Shown piece by piece: positions 27,661 to 34,461 of a stretch of DNA of 64,000 nt (positions are counted from its first letter, which is position 1; each line of letters starts with the position of its first letter). This DNA is from Halorubrum aquaticum (GTDB lineage Archaea > Halobacteriota > Halobacteria > Halobacteriales > Haloferacaceae). The notes below the pieces were generated by a model. The model searched no databases, was not told where the DNA came from, and worked only from the letters and a program-made list of their open reading frames with translations. The stretch lies in NCBI RefSeq assembly GCF_900113615.1, contig NZ_FOPZ01000001.1:327304-391303 (forward strand). The letters run 5' to 3'. The translations under genes were made by a program, and so were the position numbers.

Positions 27661-27935
27661 ACCCGCGAGTATCACCTGAGGCGGCATAAAACATCGCTCC
27701 ACGGTTCTCCACCCGTTCCGATCAACCTCGGTCTGATCCGAGCCGATCGCGCACCTCACCCGATTCGAGCGCCCGCTCACCGCTCTGCCGCGTGATCATC
27801 GAACCTCCGGGGAGCGATCTCACTTCCGATCAAAGACTCAAAAATCAAGTTTATTGTCGTGTTTGTGAATGAGAATACATCGAATAAACACATTAACCCC
27901 GTATTTTCAAGTTCGGTCGTGACAACGTGTAGTCG

Positions 27936-28193
27936 ATGTCGAGCGAGATTCGGAAGTTGCGAGATCTCGGCAACGGAAGCGGCGGGGTCACCATCCCTCG
28001 CGACACGCTCCGGAACTGGGGTCTCATCGATGACGACGACGAGTTGACCGACGCACACCTCCACATCCACGAGTCCGACGACGCCATCGAGGTCAGGCCG
28101 ATCGGTCCGACTCCTGGAGGTTCCGACGACGACTCCTCGAAACCGAAGCGATCGACCGGCCGCTCGATCCCCGCCTCGAAGGCCGACCTGTAG
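27936..28193 (+). CDS. AbrB/SpoVT-type small protein, copy 1
   Basis: An 85-residue protein. The core SEIRKLRDLGNGSGGVTIPRDTLRNWGL is a swapped-hairpin AbrB (SpoVT) DNA-binding pattern; the remainder (DDDDELTDAHLHIHESDDAIEVRPIG) completes the barrel. It ends with the tail RSTGRSIPASKADL, which is identical in copy 2. No toxin gene follows either copy, so they look like stand-alone regulators rather than antitoxins. Probably carried by a virus or plasmid remnant. Confidence 0.7.
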   Translation: MSSEIRKLRDLGNGSGGVTIPRDTLRNWGLIDDDDELTDAHLHIHESDDAIEVRPIGPTPGGSDDDSSKPKRSTGRSIPASKADL

Positions 28194-28345
28194 CGAGCAC
28201 GCCTCCCCTTTTACGACTGGTTGAACCCGTATTACCGATCGCACGACCAGAAAATCACTGCTATTGTCGTGTTTGTTCGCCTGAATAGGTCTAAAAAGTA
28301 CATTTACCCCGTGTCTTCAAGTTATACCGTGACGACGTGTACACG

Positions 28346-28600
28346 ATGCCCGGAGAGATCCGAAAGCTGAACGATCAGGGAAACGGAAGCGGCAGCATCG
28401 TCATCCCGAAAGACGCCCTCCGCGAGTGGGGATTGGTCGACGAGGACGATGGCAGCGTGATGAGCGCGCACCTACACGTTACCACCTCAGACGACGGCGT
28501 CGTCATGCTCCAGCCGCTCGGCGAGATGGATCCCACGAACGACTCGCCGTCGAAGCGATCGACCGGCCGCTCGATTCCCGCCTCGAAGGCCGATCTGTAG
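28346..28600 (+). CDS. AbrB/SpoVT-type small protein, copy 2
   Basis: An 84-residue paralogue of the preceding gene: GEIRKLNDQGNGSGSIVIPKDALREWGL with the same AbrB hairpin, then a variable middle (DDGSVMSAHLHVTTSDDGVVMLQPLGE) and the same RSTGRSIPASKADL tail. The ATG at 28346 matches the position of copy 1 relative to the shared promoter; a GTG three codons upstream is an alternative. Heterodimers between the copies are possible. Confidence 0.7.
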   Translation: MPGEIRKLNDQGNGSGSIVIPKDALREWGLVDEDDGSVMSAHLHVTTSDDGVVMLQPLGEMDPTNDSPSKRSTGRSIPASKADL

Positions 28601-28990
28601 TTCCGCTCGTTTTCTCTCGTCGATCCGTTCGCTGACCGGTCACCCGAACTGTCCTCGACATCGAGTAGTTCGCTCGCTTCAGCCGATCGACGAGCGAGCT
28701 CGTCGTCGTCACCGTTTCACGGTGGTTCGTAACGTGAGGGGGTCCCCCCCTATGATTTCACTTCCCCACCCGCGCGTGCGTAAGCGTCACGACCGCGAGA
28801 GAGATCGGCATCTTGAGCGAGCGGTCGTCAGATTCCGAAAAACGGCCTTGTTGAAATCCTCGCCCGGTGGTAGGTTTCTGCGGGCGTGCTGAATACAGAG
28901 CGCATAATCAGCACAGAATAAGCTACAAATAGAACAGGTAGAATCGGTCAGTATAGAGCTTATAGTCACATGATTCAGGAGTAGCAAAGC
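28601..28990. other. Non-coding decayed region with repeat copy A
   Basis: No plausible gene. The segment 28742-28780 has a C-rich run followed by GCGCGTGCG, like motifs at 26.9 and 31.2-31.4 kb. The segment 28848-28900 is copy A of the TTGAAATCCTC...GAATACAGAG sequence found inverted at 30.2 kb. AT content rises sharply after 28900. Confidence 0.5.
28848..28900 (+). repeat. Dispersed repeat copy A
   Basis: Begins TTGTTGAAATCCTC and ends GTGCTGAATACAGAG. A similar sequence is inverted at 30188-30236 and a weaker one at 48303-48354. The type is probably a terminal or upstream part of a haloarchaeal insertion sequence, but no transposase is next to it. Confidence 0.45.
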
Positions 28991-28995
28991 TCAAC

Positions 28996-29357
28996 GATGG
29001 CGCTCGTCCGAATCCCATCCTGTAGCTGTCGAGTACATTATAGAGACTGACGGCTGAACCGGAGGGGGTAGCGAACACTTCGGGGAATCAGCCAACAACC
29101 GAATCCAGTGCCACTCCCTCATCCGAGGGTTAGAGGTCGTGTCGGAGCAGGGGATGTTCCGGGGTTGAAGCGAGAGGTGACTCCGAGATAATTGTGAAGC
29201 AAGTTCGTGGTGAGTATGAAGTGAAACAGCCAGAACTCCGTCCACTACGTGACCGCGTACAAGAGTTGACGAGTTCGAGCAATTCGAGATACAGCACATT
29301 CCGTGAGAGGAGAACTGGGAGTCAGACGAGCTGGTTGACCGAGCCTTCGACGACTGA
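28996..29357 (+). pseudogene. Ribonuclease HI pseudogene
   Basis: Reading the plus strand and allowing frameshifts gives a recognisable RNase HI: DGARPNP at 28996-29016, then AVEYIIETDG, stop, GESANNRIQCHSLIRGLEVV, a shift, EARGDSEIIVKQVRGEYEV, KQPELRPLRDRVQEL, a shift, EQFEIQHIP, a TGA where CGA (Arg) is expected, EENWESDELVDRAFDD and a final stop at 29357. The family has DGASRGNPG, E and D catalytic acids and a C-terminal HIPR motif, all traceable. At least three frameshifts and two or three stops make it clearly dead. It lies between repeats A and B. Confidence 0.8.
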
Positions 29358-29415
29358 GTGGGACTAACTTCGAGATCGGTGCTATCTGGGAATATCTCCG
29401 TGAAGTGGATACTAA

Positions 29416-29808
29416 TTATTCCAATTTTTTTGATAGAATCCTTGATATTTTTATATCGTCACCTTCCTCTTCTACTAATTGCCTAGAAGTAAGAACTCTC
29501 ATTATCCAATTGATTTTATGTGTGGGTATTTCAGAACCGGGTGGTTCTGATTGTATTTCTTCCTTTGTTACTGGGCCATTGTCAATAATGTACGATAGAA
29601 CATTAATGTATTTTGGTTTATCCTCTTCGTATGACGTAGGAATTTCGTCTGAATAAAATATTTGTTTGTTTTCTTCCGGTAAATCTTTGATATCCTCTTC
29701 TGAGAGTCCTAGTATTGGAACAAATTCATCTTCGTCAGTATTTGTCGCTTCTTTTATTTCCTTTTCGAATGTATTGAATATTTCGGTGAGACGTTCCTTG
29801 TCTGGCAT
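29416..29808 (-). CDS. AT-rich orphan protein
   Basis: A 130-residue protein that I do not recognise. Composition is unlike all neighbours: the gene is clearly AT-rich, with Lys, Ile and Asn codons rather than the Asp/Glu/Arg/GC-rich style of the rest. The N-terminal half is helical and acidic (ERLTEIFNTFEKEIKEATNTDEDEF), the C-terminal half (INVLSYIIDNGPVTKEEIQSE ... INWIMRVLTSRQLVEEEGDDIKISRIL) looks like a winged helix. Likely a recent acquisition, perhaps viral. The promoter lies in the AT-rich sequence at 29809-29870. Confidence 0.55.
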   Translation of the reverse strand: MPDKERLTEIFNTFEKEIKEATNTDEDEFVPILGLSEEDIKDLPEENKQIFYSDEIPTSYEEDKPKYINVLSYIIDNGPVTKEEIQSEPPGSEIPTHKINWIMRVLTSRQLVEEEGDDIKISRILSKKLE

Positions 29809-30329
29809 AAACAGAAATAGTTAGAGATAACACAAGTACTTACCGAAAAATAACAACTAGGTTAGATGATTTCGTCCTAATTACTGTTCTATAGCGCCCG
29901 GTTGTCATAGGATTATATGGAGGGATTGAACGAGTGATGCCGTATCTGGGAAACACCCCGTGTACCTCAGTTGATGACCGACGAGACAGCACGGTTGTGT
30001 TGGATATCAAAACTTTCGAACTCTCTCACGCTACGTAACTTTCGCCGAAGGTGTCGCTGGTGGTTCGACAGACTTTCAGTATGGTCATCTCCCATACGTG
30101 ACTCCATCAGAGGAGTGTCCCTCGTCCCACTTCTGACGCATCTGGTCAAAGGCTCGGAAGCAGTCATCCATCAACTGCTGAATATACTCTCTGTATCTCG
30201 CACACCGATTCTATCACTGGTTGAGGATTTCAATAGAATCAAAAATCCACTTCCAGTCTCGACAAACGCTTCACAACGAGTGAATCGTCGGTTCGCGGCT
30301 CGCGAGCAATTCGAACGGCCGAACTGCGA
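29809..30329. other. Decayed region with repeat copy B
   Basis: About 520 bases with no intact gene. On the minus strand, short in-frame stretches such as YIQQLMDDCFRAFDQMRQKWDE (encoded around 30110-30185) look like an eroded gene, interrupted by stops. Copy B of the dispersed repeat is at 30188-30236. No function can be assigned. Confidence 0.4.
30188..30236 (-). repeat. Dispersed repeat copy B (inverted relative to copy A)
   Basis: On the minus strand it reads ATTGAAATCCTC, a spacer, then GTGCGAGATACAGAG, closely matching copy A at 28848-28900. The two copies flank 1.3 kb holding the RNase HI pseudogene and the AT-rich orphan gene. Confidence 0.45.
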
Positions 30330-30749
30330 CTACGCAGATCCATCGCGGAATCGATCGATCGGCACGTCGGCGATCTCGTCGTAGTCGTCGTCACCACCGA
30401 CCAGAAGCGTCCCCTCGACGTGGTCGGCGGTCGCCAGCGCGAACGAGTCGCCGAGTGCCGGGTTGTACCCGAGAATGTACTCCGACGCCTCTAGCCATGC
30501 GTCGGCGACATCTACCGGCTCGATGCCGAGGTCGATCAGCCAGTCGAGATACTCGTCGGCCGTGTCGCGGTCGTACTTCCGAGCGAGCGTGTACCGCACT
30601 TCGGTGAAGTTCACGTAGCTCGCGTAGCCGGTGGTGTCCTCGACGGCGACCGCGTCGAGATACTCCTCGACGACCTCGCTGCCAGGTTCGTTGTCGGCGT
30701 GCGCTATCAGCGGCTCGGCGTCGAAAACGACACAGTCAGGCAGCGTCAT
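30330..30749 (-). CDS. PIN-domain toxin (VapC-like)
   Basis: A 139-residue PIN-domain nuclease: CVVFDAEPLIAHADNE with the first catalytic Asp10, FTEVRYTLARKYD with an acidic second site, and LGDSFALATADHVEGTLLVGGDDDY with the third and fourth acids. It presumably cleaves RNA and is neutralised by the AbrB-type protein upstream. The start overlaps the antitoxin stop by one base (TGATG); a GTG one codon earlier is also possible. Confidence 0.85.
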   Translation of the reverse strand: MTLPDCVVFDAEPLIAHADNEPGSEVVEEYLDAVAVEDTTGYASYVNFTEVRYTLARKYDRDTADEYLDWLIDLGIEPVDVADAWLEASEYILGYNPALGDSFALATADHVEGTLLVGGDDDYDEIADVPIDRFRDGSA

Positions 30750-31051
30750 CACTCCTCCGTCGAGAACTCCGCCTCGCGCTCTTCGCGGTCCTGCTCGCGC
30801 TTCTCGTTGAGGATCTCGGTCGCCGACCGGTCCGTGCTCGCCTCGCTTCGGGCGGCAAACCCGCGCATCTCGCTCGGCGAACGGACGTGTTCGACGATCA
30901 CCTCTCCGTCCTCGGTCTCCCGAAACACCACCTTTCCGGGGGCCTCGATCCCGAGTTTCTCGCGGAACCGCTTCGGGATAGTCGCCTGACCGTGCTTGGT
31001 GACGGCGACGATCTCTTTTTCAGAGTCGTTTGTATTCTCTGTCTTACTCAT
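30749..31051 (-). CDS. AbrB-type antitoxin (VapB-like)
   Basis: A 100-residue protein: an AbrB swapped-hairpin (EIVAVTKHGQATIPKRFREKLGIEAPGKVVFRETEDGEVIVEHV) followed by a helical charged tail (EILNEKREQDREEREAEFSTEE) suited to binding a toxin. Directly upstream of, and overlapping, the PIN-domain gene. It probably represses its own promoter, located in 31052-31090. Confidence 0.85.
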   Translation of the reverse strand: MSKTENTNDSEKEIVAVTKHGQATIPKRFREKLGIEAPGKVVFRETEDGEVIVEHVRSPSEMRGFAARSEASTDRSATEILNEKREQDREEREAEFSTEE

Positions 31052-31481
31052 TATTCATAATTCTAGAGCGTTCATAGGTAAACGTTTCGCGCATCTCCAG
31101 GCGGTTACCGTTCACTCTGCGGGGCGAGCCGACCACACCGTCCACCTACAGACGAGACTACATCGTTCCTGGCGATTCGGTCCGTTCCCTACCCCCTCCC
31201 CCTCACTTCCCATTATATACGCGCGGGCGTGGGTCAGATTCTCGGCAGGCAGCAGAGACGCCGAACCGGCCCATCTCGAAACGACGAATATCGTGATCCG
31301 GAGAGATCTCGAGGTGACCCTCGATCACGTTCGATCGCACGGCTCACCCCCCTCCCCCTCCCCTTCTCTTATATACGCGCGCGCAGGGGGTTCGCTGAGA
31401 GCGGCCGCGCGAGGTTCGGTACCGACCGATCTTAGAATCCGATATCTCGGAAAATAGCGAATGGCCGGACACCGACCCAGG
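31052..31481. other. Intergenic region with duplicated C-rich/TATATACGCG motif
   Basis: No supported gene. Two similar 40-base segments lie at 31191-31229 and 31347-31386: a C-rich run, a gap, then TTATATACGCGCG followed by G-rich sequence. The spacing is about 155 bases. They may be promoters or recombination sites near the recombinase gene. Confidence 0.5.
31191..31386 (+). repeat. Two-copy direct repeat: C-rich run plus TTATATACGCGCG
   Basis: Copy 1 (31191-31229) starts ACCCCCTCCCCCTC and ends ATTATATACGCGCGGGCG. Copy 2 (31347-31386) starts ACCCCCCTCCCCCTCC and ends TTATATACGCGCGCGC. Weaker relatives occur at 26923-26946 and 28744-28780. The unit lies a few hundred bases from the integrase stop. 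Confidence 0.55.
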
Positions 31482-32093
31482 TCAGACGCGGTCGATGTGG
31501 TCGTAGACGCGTTCTGTCGTTTGGATGCTCGCGTGTCTGAGCCGGTTCCGCACGTCGTAGAACGAGTTCCCCTCCTCGACGTTGAGCATCCGATACGCGA
31601 CGCTGTGCCGCAGCGTGTGCGGCGTCACGTCCGCCGGGTCTCCTCGGCCGGTGAGCGTCAGCGGACGCACGTCGGCCGCGACAGCCGCGTCTCGCACGAC
31701 GTTCCGAACCGACTCGGTCGACATCCGGTCGGCCTGCCGCGACGGCCAGAGCGCCGCAGTGTCCTTCCACCGGCTCGCGAGGTACATTCGGAGCGTTCGC
31801 ACCGTCTCGTCGGCGAGCTCGATCTCGGTGTAGCTCGGCGACCGATCGGTCGGGTAGTCCTTCTGGAGGTCCGCCGGCAACGCGATCACCCCGTCGTCGA
31901 GGTCTAGGTGGTCGTCGACGTCGAGCGCGATCGCCTCGCTGACGCGAAGCCCCGTGTCGTACAGCGTCGCGATCAGTGCGTCGTTGCGAGCCGCGAGGTA
32001 CGTCGCGCTCACTTCCACGGTCGCGCTTCGCATCTCGTCGACCTGGTCCGGCTTCAGCCAGACGGTCGCTTTCTCCTGAGTTTGGGTTTCCAT
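31482..32093 (-). CDS. Tyrosine recombinase (phage-integrase family), catalytic domain only
   Basis: A 203-residue site-specific recombinase. The catalytic set is complete: Arg50 in YDTGLRVSE, His159 and Arg162 in TPHTLRHSVA, His187 in RLRHASIQTT, and nucleophile Tyr197 in ERVYDHIDRV. It lacks the usual N-terminal SAM-like core-binding domain (family members are about 300-400 residues), so it is either a short archaeal type or relies on flanking DNA repeats for arm binding. It is the distal gene of the element next to tRNA-Lys and the likely integrase. Short TGAGTTTGGGTTTC repeats overlap and precede its start. Confidence 0.88.
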   Translation of the reverse strand: METQTQEKATVWLKPDQVDEMRSATVEVSATYLAARNDALIATLYDTGLRVSEAIALDVDDHLDLDDGVIALPADLQKDYPTDRSPSYTEIELADETVRTLRMYLASRWKDTAALWPSRQADRMSTESVRNVVRDAAVAADVRPLTLTGRGDPADVTPHTLRHSVAYRMLNVEEGNSFYDVRNRLRHASIQTTERVYDHIDRV

Positions 32094-32183
32094 ATTTCTA
32101 TGTGTTTCGAGGTGGGTTGTTTATAAGTGGTACAGCGAAGTGAAGCGGTGAGTTTGGGTTTCTATAACAAGAATCCCAAACTC
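32077..32183. repeat. Direct and inverted repeats at the recombinase promoter
   Basis: TGAGTTTGGGTTTC occurs exactly twice, at 32077-32090 (within the first codons of the recombinase gene) and at 32149-32162. An inverted copy CCCAAACTC at 32175-32183 pairs with GAGTTTGGG at 32150-32158 (nine-base perfect arms, 16-base loop). These could be recombinase arm sites or an operator for it. Confidence 0.6.
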
Positions 32184-32196
32184 GTCTTAGCCGTTG

Positions 32197-32355
32197 TCAC
32201 ACCCTCCGCAGTTTCGTAAACTGCCTCATTTGTGTCCACGGCCGAACCCGTGCCGTTCCACCACCGTAGGCCCAGACCGTCGCACCGAGTAGGTGTTCAC
32301 GGGCGATCGCAGTCCGGCTTCGATCGATGCTCCCGGTAGATTCGTCACTCGCCAT
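32197..32355 (-). CDS. Small basic protein at the end of the mobile module
   Basis: A 52-codon frame starting ATGGCGAGTGA at 32355, overlapping the stop of the membrane protein gene by 11 bases in the same way as several junctions in this module. The product (MASDESTGSIDRSRTAIAREH ...) has an arginine/threonine-rich C-terminus ending KLRRV. No family is recognised and the frame could be non-coding; the overlap pattern is the main support. Confidence 0.4.
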   Translation of the reverse strand: MASDESTGSIDRSRTAIAREHLLGATVWAYGGGTARVRPWTQMRQFTKLRRV

Positions 32356-32626
32356 CGTACACCTCCGGCTCGAGACGCTCTCGTGTGTCGCACAGTCGCT
32401 GCCAGACGGCTACTGCGATCTCTGCTCCACGGAAGAGTCCGTACATCAATCCCGCCGCTACGAGGTAGAACGTCGCGATGAACGGATACACCACAAGTAG
32501 CGGTGTGAGCCGAACCCGGCCGTAGGCCGTCCGCTGCCGCCACTCGCTCCACAAGTGCGCAACATCACAGCGTACGCCGTCCACGATAGCGAAGAACGCC
32601 TCCGGGAGCTCCTCACTCGTCGCCAT
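32345..32626 (-). CDS. Small protein with one or two membrane segments
   Basis: A 93-residue protein. After a soluble helix (ELPEAFFAIVDGVRCDVAHLWSEW) there is a hydrophobic segment at about residues 42-66 (LLVVYPFIATFYLVAAGLMYGLF) and a second weak one, ending in the acidic YDGE. It starts ATGGCGACGAGTGA, overlapping the TOPRIM gene stop by 14 bases. The function is unknown; membrane proteins of this size in viral modules include holin-like and superinfection factors, but nothing here shows that. Confidence 0.65.
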   Translation of the reverse strand: MATSEELPEAFFAIVDGVRCDVAHLWSEWRQRTAYGRVRLTPLLVVYPFIATFYLVAAGLMYGLFRGAEIAVAVWQRLCDTRERLEPEVYDGE

Positions 32627-33638
32627 CGGTCACCTCCAGAGCATCTCGGTCGATCTCGATACACTCGGCGAGTTGCTCTCGGCGATCGCGGATTCGGTTC
32701 TCGACCTCGTGTTTCTTCTCCAGGTCGACGTGCTCCTCGATCGCGTCGCGGACGAGGTCCTCGAGGAACTCCCGTTCGAACTCTTTCAGCGCGTTCAGTT
32801 CGACGTTGGTGTCGCGGCCGTCCGAAACGTACCGACGGAACGACCGCTTGATCGTCGCGTCCTTGTCCGAGGACGATGGTACCGGATTCTCGGGGAGTTC
32901 GAACCGCTCGATGTGCTCGGTGTTCAGTGCTTTCCGCTCGAGCGCGAAAGTACCGTTACCGCCTTCGAACCAGAACGGAGCCCCGTATTCGGCGTCGTAG
33001 TAACGCGGGTCGTCGGATCCCGGGAACTCCCGACCGAGGTCGATGCCGTAGTACCCCATCGCGTCGAGGATGCTGACAGGGGCGTGGAACCCGGACGGAT
33101 TGTAGTCGCCGAAGTAGAGGATCCGGACATCCTTTCCATCGCTGATCTTCTCGATGAGTCGGTTACTCGCTTGGTAGACCTTGGAATCCGACCAATCTCC
33201 GCGAGTTGCCTCCAGCCGGACGTTGAACTCCTCACAGACGGGCGCGAAGACGGACGCGAGGCTTTGCTTCTCGAGCCAGACCTCGACGTACGACTCCTGC
33301 TCGCGCCAGAAGTCCTCCCAGTAGTCGTTCCACACCTTGTCGACCCGGTCGTCGACGAAGTGTTTGGGATCGCGCCAGCCCGTCGCCGAGACGTTCTCCG
33401 CCGTCCGCGAGGCGTCGACGATCTGTGCGGGGTCGATGTAGCCCGCTCGGCGTCCCTTCTTGACCGCCCGCTTCACATAGCGGTACTCCCACTTGTGACC
33501 GCGAGATTCGAGCGCGTAATAGACGTCGCGAACGGTGCGCTCCTCGCCCGAGGACAGCACGTCCTGTATCTGCGAGAGGATAGCCTGATTCTTCCTGCCG
33601 GGGTTCCACTCGCCCTTCGTCGTCTCACTCGCCATCAT
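32613..33638 (-). CDS. Spo11/topoisomerase VI subunit A-like protein with TOPRIM domain (Mini-A type)
   Basis: A 340- or 341-residue protein (starts at ATG 33635 or 33638). The N-terminal part (residues about 15-70) is winged-helix-like with RTVRDVYYAL at 33-42: the R-x-x-Y-Y pattern is that of the catalytic 5Y-CAP tyrosine of Spo11 and Topo VI-A. A TOPRIM-like domain follows: Glu122 in VEVWLEKQSL and YFGDYNPSG near residues 174-182, where the second acid of DxD is Asn179. The C-terminal 60 residues are charged helix. No subunit B gene is nearby. Such stand-alone homologues from mobile elements have been called Mini-A. Position: after the 98-residue gene and before the membrane protein, overlapping both. 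Confidence 0.65.
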   Translation of the reverse strand: MMASETTKGEWNPGRKNQAILSQIQDVLSSGEERTVRDVYYALESRGHKWEYRYVKRAVKKGRRAGYIDPAQIVDASRTAENVSATGWRDPKHFVDDRVDKVWNDYWEDFWREQESYVEVWLEKQSLASVFAPVCEEFNVRLEATRGDWSDSKVYQASNRLIEKISDGKDVRILYFGDYNPSGFHAPVSILDAMGYYGIDLGREFPGSDDPRYYDAEYGAPFWFEGGNGTFALERKALNTEHIERFELPENPVPSSSDKDATIKRSFRRYVSDGRDTNVELNALKEFEREFLEDLVRDAIEEHVDLEKKHEVENRIRDRREQLAECIEIDRDALEVTDGDE

Positions 33639-33921
33639 CTCCCCCCGTGGCGGCGATTCCAACGCCGAACTGTTTCTGGAGGTAGGACTCCAACGGGAGC
33701 GTCCGACCCTCCCAGTAGTAGTAATGCGACTCACCGATGAATTCGGTCTCCTTGAGTTTCGACGGGTCCCTAGGAGCGTCGGTCTCGATGTCGAACACTT
33801 CGATCGCCTTCGCGAAGCCTGCCGCGTAGGACTTTTCGAGACCCTCCCACACCTCGTCGGTTTTCTCCTCGTACGCTTCGAACCGATCGGTCTCGCCTCC
33901 GGATCGATCACTCGACATCAT
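33625..33921 (-). CDS. Uncharacterised module protein, 98 residues
   Basis: An acidic, mostly helical protein (RFEAYEEKTDEVWEGLEKSYAAGFAKAIEVF) with a C-terminal part IGESHYYYWEGRTLPLESYLQKQFGVGIAA. I recognise no family. It overlaps the zinc-ribbon gene upstream (ATGTCGAGTGA) and the TOPRIM gene downstream (ATGGCGAGTGA), so it is translated as part of the module. Its length and position, immediately before the TOPRIM gene, could make it a small partner protein, but that is speculative. Confidence 0.6.
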   Translation of the reverse strand: MMSSDRSGGETDRFEAYEEKTDEVWEGLEKSYAAGFAKAIEVFDIETDAPRDPSKLKETEFIGESHYYYWEGRTLPLESYLQKQFGVGIAATGGDDGE

Positions 33922-34042
33922 TCACCACCCTAACGTCATCGGAGCCGCAGTTCGGGCACGGATCGGGGATCTTGCCGTCGTTCGTGGGAGTTGCGCGTCC
34001 AAGCCATCCACATCCGTCGCACTCGACGGATTCGAGAGTCAT
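33908..34042 (-). CDS. Zinc-ribbon microprotein, 44 residues
   Basis: Found by reading the minus strand directly. The product has CDGCGWLG at residues 8-15 and CPNCGS at 29-34, a classic CxxC...CxxC zinc ribbon, then DDVRVVNDVE. Start ATG 34042 overlaps the upstream stop (ATGA) and its end overlaps the next gene by 14 bases. Such microproteins are common in archaeal viruses and may bind DNA, RNA or partner proteins. Confidence 0.7.
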   Translation of the reverse strand: MTLESVECDGCGWLGRATPTNDGKIPDPCPNCGSDDVRVVNDVE

Positions 34043-34461
34043 ACCTCACCCCCAACCGGAACGGGATCAGTACCACAGACGTTACAGTAGAGCCATTCTA
34101 CACCGTCCCTACGCAACTCGCCGATTATCTGCTGGTTGCCGTAGTCGTGATCCTCGTCGGTACAGCCGTTTGGGCATTCAACTCGCTCGAGACCTCCGTC
34201 GACTTCCTCACCGCCGTCGGTTCGGAGATTGTGGTCCCCCTGCTCGTCGAGAGCGAGCTGTACCTCGACAGCCGCTTCGCTCAACTTGTCGACGAACTCC
34301 TCCGTCGTCACCTCTACCGCGGCCATACTCTCCGAGCCGTGGAACTCCATGATCGGCCCATCTGCGTCCGGGCCGGGATCCCGAATACCGATTCCTTCGA
34401 GTTCTCCGATCCACTCTCCTGAGCGACGGAAGTCGGTGTTATCGTCGTTCTCACCCTTCAT
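34039..34461 (-). CDS. Uncharacterised module protein with Cys pairs, 140 residues
   Basis: An acidic protein. The C-terminal third has a Cys4-type ribbon: CPNGC at residues 96-100 and CNVC at 126-129 (YCNVCGTDPVPVGGEV). The N-terminal part is without a recognised domain (SMAAVEVTTEEFVDKLSEAAVEVQLAL is helical). Start ATG 34461 overlaps the upstream 56-residue gene stop by 11 bases. The zinc site suggests nucleic acid or protein binding. Confidence 0.62.
   Translation of the reverse strand: MKGENDDNTDFRRSGEWIGELEGIGIRDPGPDADGPIMEFHGSESMAAVEVTTEEFVDKLSEAAVEVQLALDEQGDHNLRTDGGEEVDGGLERVECPNGCTDEDHDYGNQQIIGELRRDGVEWLYCNVCGTDPVPVGGEV

Larger units (their letters stand above)
27852..28600 (+). repeat. 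Tandem duplication: promoter plus AbrB-type gene, two copies
   Basis: Unit 1 covers 27852-28193 and unit 2 covers 28262-28600. Both begin TATTGTCGTGTTTGT, contain ACCCCGT..TTCAAGTT, and reach an ATG after 84 bases (27936 and 28346). Both genes end with the same 14 residues. Promoter spacing is kept exactly while the middle of each gene has diverged, so the two copies are old but under selection. Confidence 0.8.

Noticed and set aside
30996..31457. 153-codon plus-strand frame
   Set aside because: It overlaps the AbrB antitoxin start and the C-rich repeats; the product has low-complexity Pro/Ser sequence from those repeats.
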